Source of the DNA: Rhizobium sp. RCAM05350
GTDB lineage: Bacteria; Pseudomonadota; Alphaproteobacteria; Rhizobiales; Rhizobiaceae
DNA: 64,000 bases
Direction: 5' to 3'
Assembly: GCA_024426085.1 (NCBI GenBank)
Contig: CP087974.1
Span: forward strand, 2,356,001-2,420,000
Made by a program: the position numbers and the translations under genes. The number at the start of each line of letters is the position of its first letter. The stretch's first letter is position 1. Under the pieces are notes generated by a model that saw only the letters and a list, made by a program, of their open reading frames with translations, was not told the DNA's origin and did not search any database. This document shows, in pieces, positions 1-9,926 of the stretch.

Positions 1-411
1 ATCCCAGTTATTTTCGTGCAGCACGACGGCGGCCAGGGCGATCTTTTGGCACGCTCGTCGCACGGATGGGGCCTGCGTCACGAGATCGCGCCGGTGCTCG
101 GCGAGACCATCGTCCACAAGGCCAGTTGCGACAGCTTCTTCCAGACCGATCTTGAGGAAGAGCTTGCGAAACTGTCGATCAGCCACCTGGTCATCGGCGG
201 CTGTCAGACGCAATTCTGCATCGACACGACCGCGCGCCGCGCAATTTCCCTCGGCTATGACGTCACGCTTCTGTCCGACGGTCATACGACCGGCGACATG
301 GGCGAACTGACCTTTGCGCAGATCGTCGCCCACCACAATCGCGTGCTCGGTGGCTTCAATGCCGGTGGACACGCGATCGAGCTGCGCCGGTCGGGTGAAA
401 TCACGTTCTGA
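1..411 (+). CDS. Isochorismatase-family cysteine hydrolase (5' end outside window)
   Basis: The reading frame is open from base 1, so the N-terminus lies outside the window. About 136 residues are visible, where the family usually has about 180-200. The segment GGCQTQFCIDTTARRA carries the catalytic Cys in its usual setting, and VLGETIVHKASCDSFFQTDL matches the conserved loop before it. Family members hydrolyse isochorismate, nicotinamide or similar amides in the cytoplasm; the substrate here cannot be told. It ends 6 bases before the stop of the convergent NIPSNAP gene. The frame is unbroken in the visible part. Confidence 0.85.
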   Translation: MPVIFVQHDGGQGDLLARSSHGWGLRHEIAPVLGETIVHKASCDSFFQTDLEEELAKLSISHLVIGGCQTQFCIDTTARRAISLGYDVTLLSDGHTTGDMGELTFAQIVAHHNRVLGGFNAGGHAIELRRSGEITF

Positions 412-417
412 GTTTAT

Positions 418-720
418 TTAAAAGACCGGCCGCATGAAGCTGCGTTCATAGCTGACGATGCAGCGGGTCTTTTCAGCGAGGGCAAAGGCGGCGAGGCATT
501 CGGCGTCTTTGGCCATTTTTTCACGATATTCTTCATAGGCTGCCAGGCTCGGAAAGCTGAACAGGGCGAGCGCGATATTGTTCGTCCCTTCATGCGGCAT
601 GAAATAGCCGTGATGGGTGCCGCCGAGGCGGTTGACCAGGGGAATCCAGAGCTTGGCGTATTCCTCGAATTCGGCAAGCTTGTAGGGATCGATCGTATAG
701 CGCAGATAGCAGGTGATCAT
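418..720 (-). CDS. NIPSNAP-family protein
   Basis: This encodes a 100-residue protein starting MITCYLRYTIDPYKLAEF. The pattern YxxxPxKxxEFExY near the start and the HHGYF and ALFSFPSLAAYEEYR segments are typical of the NIPSNAP family, small ferredoxin-like-fold proteins of poorly known function. The ATG at 718-720 is preferred over an upstream in-frame start because the extra 18 residues look non-conserved and overlap the upstream gene's end region. The gene is intact. It lies 20 bases downstream of the EamA transporter on the same strand, so the two may be co-transcribed. Confidence 0.75.
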   Translation of the reverse strand: MITCYLRYTIDPYKLAEFEEYAKLWIPLVNRLGGTHHGYFMPHEGTNNIALALFSFPSLAAYEEYREKMAKDAECLAAFALAEKTRCIVSYERSFMRPVF

Positions 721-740
721 GCGGGCCTCCATGGGTGAAC

Positions 741-1635
741 TCAGCCTGCCTGATGCCGCATCCGGCGGGGCCATGTCCAGCCGAATGTCATGCCGGCAGC
801 CGCAATCAAGATCGCCACCGAGCCGAGAAGCTGCGTCGGCTGCAGCTGATGACCGAAGGCGATGCGATCAACGGCAAGCGCTGCGACGGGATAGATGAAG
901 GAAAGAGCGCCGGTCAGATGGGTCGGCAGCTTCTGGATTGCGCCATAGAGCAGCACATACATCAGCCCGGTATGAACAGCGCCCATCGCCACCAGCAGCG
1001 CCCATTGATAGGCTTCCGTCGGCAGGCCGGAAGCGCCCGCGAACGGAGCAAGCATCAAAAGACCGGTTACGACCTGGATGAGCGCGATCAGATGCGGCGG
1101 CGTACCCTTCAGCCGCTTGGCAACGAGGGCCGCAAGCGCATAAAAGAACGCGGCGGCCAGAGCCATGGCAATCCCCGTCAGGTAATCATTGCCCGAAAAA
1201 CCGCCGGCCGGTTTTGCTTGAACGATCGCGACCATGCCGGCAAAGGCGACCGCGAGCCAACCGAGCTTCGTGGCGGTGATCTTTTCCCGGAAAACCAGGC
1301 CGCCGATGGCCAGAAGCATGAAGGGCTGGGTGTTATAGACCATGGTGGCGATGGAGATGGATGAACGCGAATAGGCACCGAACAGAAGCAGCCAGTTAAC
1401 GACGATGGCGATCCCACCGAGAACCGCGAGCCCAAACAGCCGCCATGTCAGGATGCCAGAGCGGAAATGGCCGAGGGCCGCGCAGATCGCCAGCAGCGTC
1501 AGCGCCGAACAGGCAGCGCCAGAGCACCACATCGATCACCGGTTGGCCGGACATCAGCACGAACCAGCCGATCGTGCCTGAAATCAGCATGGCCGCCGTC
1601 ATTTCGAGACTGCCGGTCCTGATATCCTTTTCCAT
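741..1635 (-). CDS. EamA/DMT-family transporter (frame broken)
   Basis: This is an inner-membrane drug/metabolite transporter of the ten-helix EamA type, probably exporting amino acids or related metabolites. Hydrophobic helices run the length of the protein, with a repeat of two EamA halves (the second includes GAVHTGLMYVLLYGAIQKLP). The first about 44 residues (from MEKDIRTG to WRCLFG) are in a different frame from the rest (ALTLLAICAALGHF onward). The break lies at about 1502-1506, where a GCGCGC run appears to have lost two bases. A divergent Lrp-type regulator sits upstream, a common arrangement for exporters. Substrate is inference. Confidence 0.8.
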
Positions 1636-1718
1636 CACATCCACTCCATTGAACGAAGCAGAAGATTATGATGCAGCAGCAGCAGAATATATGGATTTTG
1701 GAAGGAAAATTCGGCATG

Positions 1719-1739
1719 ATGCCTTATCATAAAAGGCAT
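1719..1739. promoter_or_regulatory. Inverted repeat between EamA and Lrp genes, likely operator
   Basis: ATGCCTT and AAGGCAT form perfect 7-base arms around an A/T-rich 7-base spacer (ATCATAA). The repeat lies in the divergent promoter region, 17 bases before the Lrp-family gene start and 84 bases before the EamA start. Lrp/AsnC proteins bind short imperfect dyads of this kind, so it is a plausible binding site for the adjacent regulator. Confidence 0.5.
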
Positions 1740-1756
1740 ATCGCCAATTTCACCTT

Positions 1757-2214
1757 ATGGAGCTTCCAATGCTCGACAATCTCGACCGGCGCCTGCTCGA
1801 TATTCTTTCCCTCAACGCCCGTATCTCGCTGAAAGAACTGGCGCAGGAGGCAGGGCTTTCCTCGCCCAGCACCGCCGACCGGCTGCGGCGGCTGGAGGAT
1901 CGTGGTGTGATCACCGGTTTCACGGTGTCCATCAATCCTGCGGCGCTGGGTTATGCGCTGCAGGCGATCGTGCGGGTTCGGCCGATGCCGGGCATGCTGC
2001 ATATCGTCGAGAAGATGATCCAGGAGACGCCGGAATTCGTCGATGCGACAAGGTGACGGGCGACGACTGCTTCATTGCCAAGCTTCTGGTGCGCGACATG
2101 GAGCAGCTGGACACGATCCTCGACCGCATTGCCGAACGATCCCAGACCAACACATCCATCGTCAAATCATCGCCGGTAAAGCGCAGGTTGCCGCCGCTCG
2201 ACAGTGGCAAGTAA
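1757..2214 (+). CDS. Lrp/AsnC-family transcriptional regulator (frame broken)
   Basis: The N-terminal winged helix-turn-helix (LDRRLLDILSLNARISLKELAQEAGLSSPSTADRLRRLEDRGVI) is followed by the RAM/AsnC ligand domain, ending in VTGDDCFIAKLLVRDMEQLDTILDRI. The frame breaks near 2042, where one base is missing: restoring it gives the family-typical (E/D)CDKVTGDDCF. The joined product is about 152 residues, normal for the family. It is divergent from the EamA transporter and probably controls it in response to an amino acid; that role is inferred from context. Confidence 0.85.
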
Positions 2215-2217
2215 GCG

Positions 2218-3114
2218 TCAGAATTCCGCCATTGGCGACAGCATGACAGGACCGGAAAGGCGATCCGCAGCGCCACCCCGGACCATCAGGCTGATATCCG
2301 GCGCAAACGACTCCGGGGCGCCCTGCCAATCCAATTTGTCGGGCGGGAAGCAGGCCGCGACGCGATCAGGCCGCTGGTCGAGCGCGCCGAGAATGGCCGA
2401 GAGCGGTGGGATCGATTTTCCGGCGACATCGAGAAGCTGGAAAGTTGTGCCTTCGGACTTCCACGCCACGATCGCTTCGTGTTCTTCCAGATAGCTGAGC
2501 CTGACATCAGTATCGAAGACACTGTTGAGCAGGAACATTTCCACCTGCGCCGTGACCGCGAAAACAGAGGAAACAGGTGTTCTCTCACACAAAACCTGCC
2601 GGATTAGGGCGATATCGGCAGCATTATCCAACGACAGAGCGCGCAACAACACAAGCCTCGTTTCCAACGGAGGCGGAGGCCCCACGAACCGTTGCTGCGG
2701 CAACATCTTGAAACCGTAGGGTTCATACATCGCCGGCTTGTCGGTCAGGAGAATGCCGAGCTCGAAGCCCTGTTCGTCACACCAGCCGAACGCGCGGTTC
2801 ATCAGGTCGCGGTAAAGCCCAAGGCCCCGCCATTGCGGCCGCACCGCGCCGGACTGGAAACCGGCCGCCTTCACCAGGCGGTCATCGATCATCATCGGCA
2901 TGGAGAAAGCGCTGAAATTGGCGGCGCAAACACCGTTTTCATCGAAATAGGCAAATGGCATGCTGGTCGGGTCCGGTCCGCCGAACCGATCCTGAGTGCC
3001 GACATCGATACCGAACGTATCTTGCAGCAACGCCACCAGCGCGGCCCAGGCAGCCGGATCGCCGAAATAATCCTGCCGGAAAGTCAAGCCGCGGCTGTCG
3101 GCAGCGGCCGCCAC
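2218..3114 (-). CDS. GNAT-family N-acetyltransferase
   Basis: The 298-residue intact protein carries the acetyl-CoA binding motif A (AVRPQWRGLGLYRDLMNRAFGWCDEQGF) around residues 90-115. The C-terminal half has no motif I recognise. The acceptor substrate is unknown. The gene starts with GTG directly after the dut stop codon (no gap), so dut and this gene form a tight pair. Transfer of an acetyl group in the cytoplasm is the family role; nothing more specific can be said. Confidence 0.75.
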   Translation of the reverse strand: MAAAADSRGLTFRQDYFGDPAAWAALVALLQDTFGIDVGTQDRFGGPDPTSMPFAYFDENGVCAANFSAFSMPMMIDDRLVKAAGFQSGAVRPQWRGLGLYRDLMNRAFGWCDEQGFELGILLTDKPAMYEPYGFKMLPQQRFVGPPPPLETRLVLLRALSLDNAADIALIRQVLCERTPVSSVFAVTAQVEMFLLNSVFDTDVRLSYLEEHEAIVAWKSEGTTFQLLDVAGKSIPPLSAILGALDQRPDRVAACFPPDKLDWQGAPESFAPDISLMVRGGAADRLSGPVMLSPMAEF

Positions 3115-3581
3115 TTAAACGCCGGTGGAGCCGAAGCCGCCGGCGCCGCGGGCGGTTTCGCTGGCATCCGATGCTTCGAGGACAGCAACCTGCGTCACCG
3201 GAGCGATGACCATCTGGGCGATGCGCATGCCGCGCTCGATGACGAAATCCTCGTCGCCGAGATTGATCAGCAGAACCTTGACCTCGCCGCGATAATCGCT
3301 GTCGATCGTGCCGGGCGTATTCAGGCAGGTGATGCCGTTCTTGAAGGCAAGGCCGGAACGCGGGCGGATCTGCGCTTCGTAGCCTGCCGGAATTTCGAAG
3401 ATGAAGCCGGTCGGCACCAGCGCGTTTGCCCGGACCGAGAAACAGCGGCCGGTCCGCCTCGACGGCAGCGCAGATCCATGCCGGCGGCTCCGGCCGTCTC
3501 ATAGGACGGCAGATCCATGTCTTCGCCATTGTCCAGGCGGACGAGGTTGAGGGTCGGGCGGGTCGAGGATTGAATAGACAT
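3115..3581 (-). CDS. dut: dUTP diphosphatase (frame broken twice)
   Basis: dUTPase converts dUTP to dUMP and diphosphate, keeping uracil out of DNA and feeding thymidylate synthesis. All five trimeric dUTPase motifs are present once frames are joined: [40 protein letters not shown] and the C-terminal [10 protein letters not shown]. The protein spans three frames: MSIQSSTRP to AAGMDLR, then [17 protein letters not shown], then [15 protein letters not shown] to the end. Both breaks (about 3468-3471 and 3420-3424) fall where a GCGC/CGCG run seems to have lost two bases. The joined length, about 156 residues, is normal. Start ATG at 3579-3581. Confidence 0.92.
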
Positions 3582-3677
3582 CCTTCTCCCTAGCAATTCC
3601 GGCTCGGGTACGGCCAATGCGAATTGCAAGTTATCCACGGAATCGCTACATACGCGGCAACTCACAGGATTCACATC

Positions 3678-5263
3678 ATGGCCGAAAGTATCGCCGAGGC
3701 GGTTTCCCGCCGTCGCACCTTTGCTATTATTGCCCACCCGGATGCGGGTAAAACGACGCTGACTGAAAAGCTGCTGCTGTTCGGCGGCGCCATCCAGCTT
3801 GCCGGCGAGGTCAAGGCGAAGAAGGACCGTATCCAGACGCGCTCCGACTGGATGAAGATCGAGCGCGAACGCGGCATTTCCGTCGTCACCTCGGTGATGA
3901 CCTTCGAATATCACGGCAATGTCTTCAACATTCTCGACACGCCCGGTCACGAAGACTTCGCCGACGATACCTATCGCACGCTGACGGCCGTCGATGCGGC
4001 CGTCATGGTCATCGACGCTGCCAAGGGTATCGAGCCGCGGACGCTGAAGCTGTTCGAAGTCTGCCGCATGCGCGACATCCCGATCATCACCTTCATCAAC
4101 AAGATGGACCGCGAAAGCCGCGACCCCTTCGAAGTTCTCGATGAAATCGAAGAGAAGCTGGCGCTCGACTGCGCGCCGGTGACTTGGCCGATCGGCCGCT
4201 CGGAAAACCTTCTGCGGCTCCTATCACCTGGCCGACAATACCGTGCGCGGCTCCGACACGCAGGAAATCCCCACCAAGGTCAACGGCCCGGAAATGGTCG
4301 CCCACCGCCTGCCGGAAAACGAGCGCGAGGCGTTCATTGACGAGACCTCGCTCGCCATCGAAGCCTGCAAGCCATTCAACAAGAAAGCTTTCCTCGAAGG
4401 TCATCTGACGCCGGTCTTCTTCGGCTCGGCGCTCCGGAATTTCGGCGTCCGCGACCTCATCAACGCGCTCGGCGAGATCGCCCTGCCGCCGCGCGACCAG
4501 GTGGCCGATATCCGCACCGTGCACGCGACCGACGAGAAAATGACGGCCTTCGTCTTCAAGATCCAGGCCAACATGGACCCGAACCATCGCGACCGTATCG
4601 CCTTTGCCCGCGTCTGCTCCGGCAAGCTGGAGCGCGGCATGAAGGCGCGGCTGGCGCGCACAGGCAAGCAGCTCGGCCTCACCGCGCCGCAGTTCTTCTT
4701 TGCCTCGCAGCGGCAGCTGGCTGACACGGCCTATGCCGGCGATGTGGTCGGCATCCCCAACCACGGCACCCTGCGCATCGGCGACACGCTGACCGAAGGC
4801 GAGCAGCTGGTCTTCCAGGGCGTGCCGAACTTCTCGCCGGAAATCCTGCGCCGCGTGCGCCTGGAAGATGCGATGAAGGCGAAGAAGCTCAAGGAAGCGC
4901 TGCAGCAGATGGCCGAAGAAGGCGTCGTGCAGCTGTTTTCACCGGAAGACGGTTCGCCTGCCATCGTCGGCGTCGTCGGCGCGCTGCAGCTCGACGTGTT
5001 GAAGGAACGGCTTCAATCGGAATATGGCCTGCCGGTGTCGTTCGACATCGCCCCGCTTCTCCGTCTGCCGCTGGATTTCGGCCGAACAGCCGGCGGACCT
5101 CGACAAGTTCATCACCGCCCGCCGCGGCGATATCGCCCGCGACCTCGACGGCGATCCGGTGTTTTTGGCGCAGGATGCGTTCTCGCTGCGCTACGAGGCA
5201 GAGCGTTATCCGGCTATCAAGATGATCGCCATCAAGGAATATCATGTCGCCAAGGCAGCGTGA
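3678..5263 (+). CDS. prfC: Peptide chain release factor 3 (frame broken twice)
   Basis: RF3 is a ribosome-dependent GTPase that recycles RF1/RF2 after termination. The GTPase motifs are clear: [13 protein letters not shown] (G1), DTPGHEDF (G3) and FINKMDRE (G4), followed by the domain II and III sequence. The frame breaks at 4204-4207, where an extra A turns [13 protein letters not shown] into nonsense, and near 5056, where an extra base interrupts SFDIAPFSVCRWI. Corrected, it is about 528 residues, normal for RF3. The ATG at 3678 fits the family N-terminus [21 protein letters not shown]. It is divergent from dut. Confidence 0.93.
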
Positions 5264-5278
5264 TCACAGCTCTTAAGC

Positions 5279-6652
5279 TTAATGTATCCGCACACCCTGC
5301 CGTTCGAGCTCGGCTTGCACGGCAGGGATGGAGACTTCGTCAAAGGCCTTGGCGCTCTTAACCGAGAGGGCCGCAGCGACGCCTGTACCCTGCCCCGCGA
5401 CCGCGCAGCAGGCCATGTTACGTGTCGCCGCATGGGCGATGCGGTCGCCGCCGATCGCCCGGCCTGCGACCAGCAGGTTTTCGACCCCCTTCGGCAGCAT
5501 CGACCGGTAAGGGACATGCATGTAGCGCCCGGTGGTCGGCAGGATAAGCACGCCATAGCCATCGATAAATTCCGGATAGATGCCGATCGTATCCTCGAAG
5601 CGGCCTTCGTTGCGCACATCGCCCTCGGTCATGTTGTAGACGGCATCGATCTTGCGGGTATCGCGAATGCCGATGCTCATGCCGAAATTGCGCAGGCGCG
5701 CACCCTCGCAGCCCGGCGTATAACGGCGCAGAGCCTCGATCGCCAGCATGGATTGGCGGCGTCCCTCGATCTCGAACCGGGTCATGCTATCAGGATCAGT
5801 GCCATCGCAGCCGGCGAGATGGATGAGGTTCATATAGGTGAGCTCGCCGGTGTCGTGCAGCGCGCCCCAGGTGCCTGAAATCGTATTCAGATGCGCCGGA
5901 ATGACGCCATCGCGGATCGCTTGGGCGAAAGGCTTGCCGAGGAACGGCGAGAACATCTGGTCTTCCTTGCCGGAGGTCTCGATCTGCCACTCGCCGGTCG
6001 ACCAGTCGCTATAAGTCTGCGGATCGGAGCGCACGCCGGCCATGAAGGCCTTCTTGTCGACCCCTGCCAGGTGAAACATCACGGACGCCGCCTGCATCTG
6101 TTCCACCGGCGTCTTGAATGTCGGCGCACCGGCGCGATGAGCAACATCGGCGTCACCGGTCGCGTCGATCACCCTTGCGGCGAGAATGGCTTCCCGTCCG
6201 GCCTTGGATTCGACGATGATCCCTTTGATCGCATTGCCCTCCATGATCGGCGCGACGAACTGGCGGTGCAGCATCGCATGGATGCCGGCCTCCTCCACCA
6301 GCCGGTCGGCAACGAGCTTGAAGCCTTCCGAATCCAGCTCATAACTGAGCGACTGGCTTTCGGGCACGGCCGCCCCCATGGCCTTTGCCCGCTCCTCGAA
6401 TTCCCAGCCGATGCCGCCCGCTTCAACCGTCGCCTCATGCCGATACCAGGCGAACCCTTCGACGCCGACCACAGTGATATTGCCGCCGAAACAGCCAAAC
6501 CGCTCGACCAGCGTGACGGAAACACCGGCCCGCGCTGCGGCGAGCGCTGCCGCAAGGCCGCCCGGGCCGGAACCGACCACCAGCACGTCGGTTTCGTGGA
6601 TGACATCGATCTGGCGTGCGGGTTCGGTAACGAAGGCGGGTTTCTGGGGCAT
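5279..6652 (-). CDS. FAD-dependent oxidoreductase
   Basis: The 457-residue intact protein has an N-terminal Rossmann FAD site (DVLVVGSGPGGLAAALAAARAGVSVTLVE, residues about 22-50) and a C-terminal segment GRAIGGDRIAHAATRNMACCAVAGQGTGVAA typical of the FAD_oxidored (PF12831-like) family. It should be a soluble flavoprotein acting on an unknown organic substrate. The start MPQKPAFVTEP at 6652 was chosen because sequence upstream in this frame belongs to the neighbouring DUF2182 gene read out of frame. It is convergent with prfC (15-base gap) and may follow the DUF1326/DUF2182 genes in one transcript. Confidence 0.85.
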   Translation of the reverse strand: MPQKPAFVTEPARQIDVIHETDVLVVGSGPGGLAAALAAARAGVSVTLVERFGCFGGNITVVGVEGFAWYRHEATVEAGGIGWEFEERAKAMGAAVPESQSLSYELDSEGFKLVADRLVEEAGIHAMLHRQFVAPIMEGNAIKGIIVESKAGREAILAARVIDATGDADVAHRAGAPTFKTPVEQMQAASVMFHLAGVDKKAFMAGVRSDPQTYSDWSTGEWQIETSGKEDQMFSPFLGKPFAQAIRDGVIPAHLNTISGTWGALHDTGELTYMNLIHLAGCDGTDPDSMTRFEIEGRRQSMLAIEALRRYTPGCEGARLRNFGMSIGIRDTRKIDAVYNMTEGDVRNEGRFEDTIGIYPEFIDGYGVLILPTTGRYMHVPYRSMLPKGVENLLVAGRAIGGDRIAHAATRNMACCAVAGQGTGVAAALSVKSAKAFDEVSIPAVQAELERQGVRIH

Positions 6653-6756
6653 CGGTTTTTCCGGCAGAGAAGAGAAGGTTTGGCTGGAGCTTAACGACGC
6701 CTTCCCACCCTGTCGACGTCTGGGGGCGACCTCTTCCTGCGCGTTCCGGCATTCCC

Positions 6757-7607
6757 TCAAACGACGCCGCGGACAATGAGCCACAAGCCCGCTGCGACGA
6801 GGATGGCCCCGGCGGCTTGCGAGAGCCGTTGTCCACCGGGCATGATTTTCTCGGCAAGAACGAAGATTGCTAGCGCGGCGATCCAAAGGATGTTCATGAC
6901 CCCACCGACGAACAAAAGCGCCATCAGCGGCCAGCAACACCCTGACACAGTAAAGGCCATGGCGCAGCCCCATCCTGAAAGCACCCCAAGGATCGTGGCG
7001 AAACCCGCCCTCGCTCTGGATGAAGGCGAGGCGGTGCGCGGCATTTGCTGAGACAGGCATGTTTGAGCGGCGTCCACTGATAGACGCCGGCAACGAGGAG
7101 CAGCACTCCGCTGAACAGGCCGTTCGCACTTTCAAGCATCGGCGTCAGCAGCAGGGCGCGTTCGAGCAGCCACTGTGCGAAGGTTGCCATCAGCGAGAAT
7201 AGGAACCAGGCTGCGACATAACCGGCGCCGAAAACCCCGGTGGCCGCGAACGGCGCTCCCTGGCTTGCCGCATGCCGGCCGACCCGTGCGTAGAGCAGGA
7301 GCATCGGCGCTGCCGACGGAAGCATCATGCCGACCATCATCACCGACCACATTGTAAAAACGAGAAACGCCTCACCGAGACTCCACGCGTGCGGCGCGAG
7401 CGCGGCCTCAGCCATGCCGGACATATCCATCCCTGGCATGTCCATCCAGGGCATGCCGTCCATGGATTCCATCGACCGTTCGATCGGTGATGTCATGTCG
7501 CCCAGCGAAAGCAGATAGAGCCAGGCAAGCAGGATAATGGCTACCAGGCTGACGGTTATGATGATCCGGTCCCGCTTGAGCAGAGTGTCGAGCGTGATAC
7601 CGGCCAT
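6757..7607 (-). CDS. DUF2182 family integral membrane protein (frame broken twice)
   Basis: This predicted membrane protein begins MAGITLDTLLKRDRI and has about six hydrophobic helices. A Met-rich periplasmic stretch (SMESMDGMPWMDMPGMDMSGM) after the first helix suggests metal binding, perhaps copper. The DUF2182 core KHACLSKCR and GLYC(V)GCCWPLMALLFVGGVMN is present, but it is split over three frames, with breaks near 7040 and at about 6943, both apparently one extra base. It lies 10 bases after the DUF1326 gene, a frequent partnership in proteobacteria. The biochemical role of the family is not established. Confidence 0.8.
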
Positions 7608-7617
7608 AACCTCGATC

Positions 7618-8255
7618 CTAGTGGACGACACCGCTCTCGGTCATGTGGAGGCGGGCAAAGTGGGCGTGCGAATCCTTGGTGGATAGAGCAATCGGCCCTT
7701 TCGTCTCGGCCCATCCGCGTCCGGCCTCGCATATGTCATATTCGAAACCGTGCGGCAGGTTGATGCGGGCGCGGTGTACGTCGCCGGTGACGGGATTGCG
7801 GATCGGTTCGCCGCGCGCTTCGACCCAGCCGGGAATGTCCACCCTGGCGGTGCGGCCGTCCATGTCCCAATCGGAAATCGATCCGTCTCGAAGACCGGCT
7901 CATACACTGTATCGTAGGTCGTGGCGAACACGGCGAAGAAGGTTGCGCCCGGCTCGGTGTCGAGCCCGCTCATGATGCGCAGCAAGGCATCGCGCTGCGC
8001 TGGTGTTGCACGCTCGTCGATGATCGGAACACACTGGCCATGGCCTTCATGGATGGCTCCCGGCCATGACACGATCATGCCGATACGCAACCCGTCGAGC
8101 CGCGTTTCGCCGTGAAAACCGTCCTCGATTTCGACGACGCCGACAGCGTGGCATTTGCCCTGGGTGGGGAGCGCATTGAATTGGCAGGGGCAGCCATAGG
8201 CGCAGTTGCAATGTAAGAATTCACGTCCCTGAAGCTTCCATCTGACGCCGGTCAT
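7618..8255 (-). CDS. DUF1326 domain-containing protein (frame broken)
   Basis: From MTGVRWKLQGREF the protein runs through the Cys-rich signature FLHCNCAYGCPCQFNALPTQGKCHAVGVVEI, which defines DUF1326, to a C-terminus ending HMTESGVVH. The frame breaks near 7868, where one base is missing between VYEPVFET and WDMDGRTARVDIPGW. The joined length is about 212 residues. The clustered cysteines suggest a metal site or disulfides, but no activity is known. It overlaps or abuts the downstream DUF2182 gene and is very likely co-expressed with it. Confidence 0.8.
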
Positions 8256-8506
8256 TTCATCCTCCATTGAACGGTGGAATGCGTCTATCGCCGGAATTTC
8301 ATGAATTGCTAATTAAATACCTGCGTCTCGGGCTTGTCCAGCGGCTCGGCTCTTCCACAAGGAACTGTTTAGCGCGCGCTCGGTCGTCTGGATTTTCTGC
8401 GTGTGGCAATTAATTTCCAACGGGACCGCATCGAACACTGGAAGCTGGCGATGATGGTTGTTACCAAGAGCGGCTCATTTCTTTAAAACAGCTTGCAGGA
8501 GGCATC

Positions 8507-9557
8507 ATGCAGAACCCTGGAACCGAAAGAGGCGCGGTGTCAAATTTCCGGAGCATCTGCATTTTCGGTGCCGGCGCCATCGGCGGTGCGCTGGCGGCGC
8601 GGCTAGCCGCATCCCACATGCTCAAAGGTGCAACGATCACCGCGATTGCCCGCGGTGCGCATCTGAAGGCAATCCGCGAAAACGGCCTGCATCTGCACGA
8701 ACCGGGCAAGAGCGAGCCGCTGGTCGCAAGATTTGCCGCGACCGACAATGCCGGCGACCTTGACCCTCAAGACCTCGTCATCGTCACGCTCAAGGGTCAC
8801 CAGTTGACCTCGGCCAGCGCCGATATCGCCCGCCTACTGAAACCGGATGGCCGGGTGATGTTGATCCAGAACGGCATTCCGTGGTGGTATTTCCATGGCG
8901 ACACGGCAAGCGGCCTTGAAGGCCGGCAGGTCGAGGCGCTCGATCCGGGCGGTCTGGTCTGGCAGCGGATCGGCCCGGAGCGCGTCATCGGCGGCGTCAT
9001 CTATCAGGGCGCGCAGATGCTGGAGCCCGGCCATATCCGTCTGACCAGCGGCGGCCTGCTGCATCTCGGCGAGCCCTCGGGCACGATGTCCGCAGAACTC
9101 GACGCCATCGCCGGCCTGCTGCAGGCCAGCGGTTGGACGATCAAGACGACGGACCGCATTCGCAACGAGATATGGTTGAAATTTCTCGGTAACGCGGCCT
9201 TCAATCCGATCAGTGCGCTGACCAGAGGGCGCATCTCGGAGATCATGGATGGCCCTGCCGTTGACCTGGTGAAGCAGGTCATGACGGAGGTGCACGCCGT
9301 GGCCGCGCGGCTCGGCTGCCATGTTAGCGAAACGGTGGAAGAGAAGATGGAACATGGCCGGGGTCTCGGCAATGCCAAGACCTCGATGCTGCAGGACCTT
9401 GAGCAGGGCCGCCCGATGGAAATCACGCCGCTCACCCGCGCCATCACGCTGCTTGGGCGCATGGCCGATGTGCCGACCCCCGGCCAACGACATTCTCCTG
9501 TCATTGATCTCACAACTGGACGAGTCCATGGCGAAGGCACGCGCGGCGGAGGCTTGA
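8507..9557 (+). CDS. panE: 2-dehydropantoate 2-reductase family (frame broken near 3' end)
   Basis: Ketopantoate reductase uses NADPH to reduce 2-dehydropantoate to pantoate for coenzyme A synthesis. The N-terminal Rossmann motif ICIFGAGAIGGALAARL and the C-terminal domain signature NEIWLKFLGNAAFNPISALTRG, with its catalytic Lys, are present. An extra C in a run of five at 9477-9481 shifts the frame; without it the tail reads PTPANDILLSLISQLDESMAKARAAEA and ends at 9557. Length about 350 residues, slightly long for PanE, so it may be a ketopantoate-reductase paralogue with another 2-oxoacid substrate. A VOC gene follows after 3 bases. Confidence 0.8.
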
Positions 9558-9560
9558 GCG

Positions 9561-9916
9561 GTGACTGTGCTTCGCATCGTCGCCAATCTTCAAGCCACCG
9601 ATCCGCAGGCAGGGCAGGCCTTCTATGGCGACCTGCTCGGCCTCGAGCTCGTCATGGACCATGGCTGGATCCTGACCTTCGCATCCGGGGAACGGGCCCC
9701 GGCACAGGTTTCCATCGCCAGCCAGGGCGGCTCCGGCACGCCAGTGCCGCAGCTTCGATCGAGGTCGACAATGTCGATGAAATCCATGCGAAGGCCAGAC
9801 GGATGGGCCTGGAGATCGTCTACGATATCATCGACGAACCGTGGGGTGTGCGGCGCTTCTACGTCCGCGACCCCTTTGGCACGATCGTCAACATTCTCAC
9901 CCATGGAGAACGGTGA
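9561..9916 (+). CDS. VOC-family (glyoxalase/dioxygenase-like) protein (frame broken)
   Basis: The GTG start at 9561 follows the panE-like stop by 3 bases, so the two are probably translationally coupled. The N-terminal beta-alpha-beta unit LRIVANLQATDPQAGQAFYGDLLGLELVMDHGWI and the C-terminal half IEVDNVDEIHAKARRMGLEIVYDI...RRFYVRDPFGTIVNIL make one vicinal-oxygen-chelate domain of about 118 residues. The two halves are in different frames, with the break near 9745-9750. Family members are small metalloenzymes or binding proteins; the substrate is unknown. Confidence 0.78.
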
Positions 9917-9926
9917 CGAGGGTTGA

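Noticed and set aside
3631..3639. DnaA-box-like TTATCCACG between dut and prfC
   Set aside because: It is a single near-match with no second box nearby; chance is the simpler reading.
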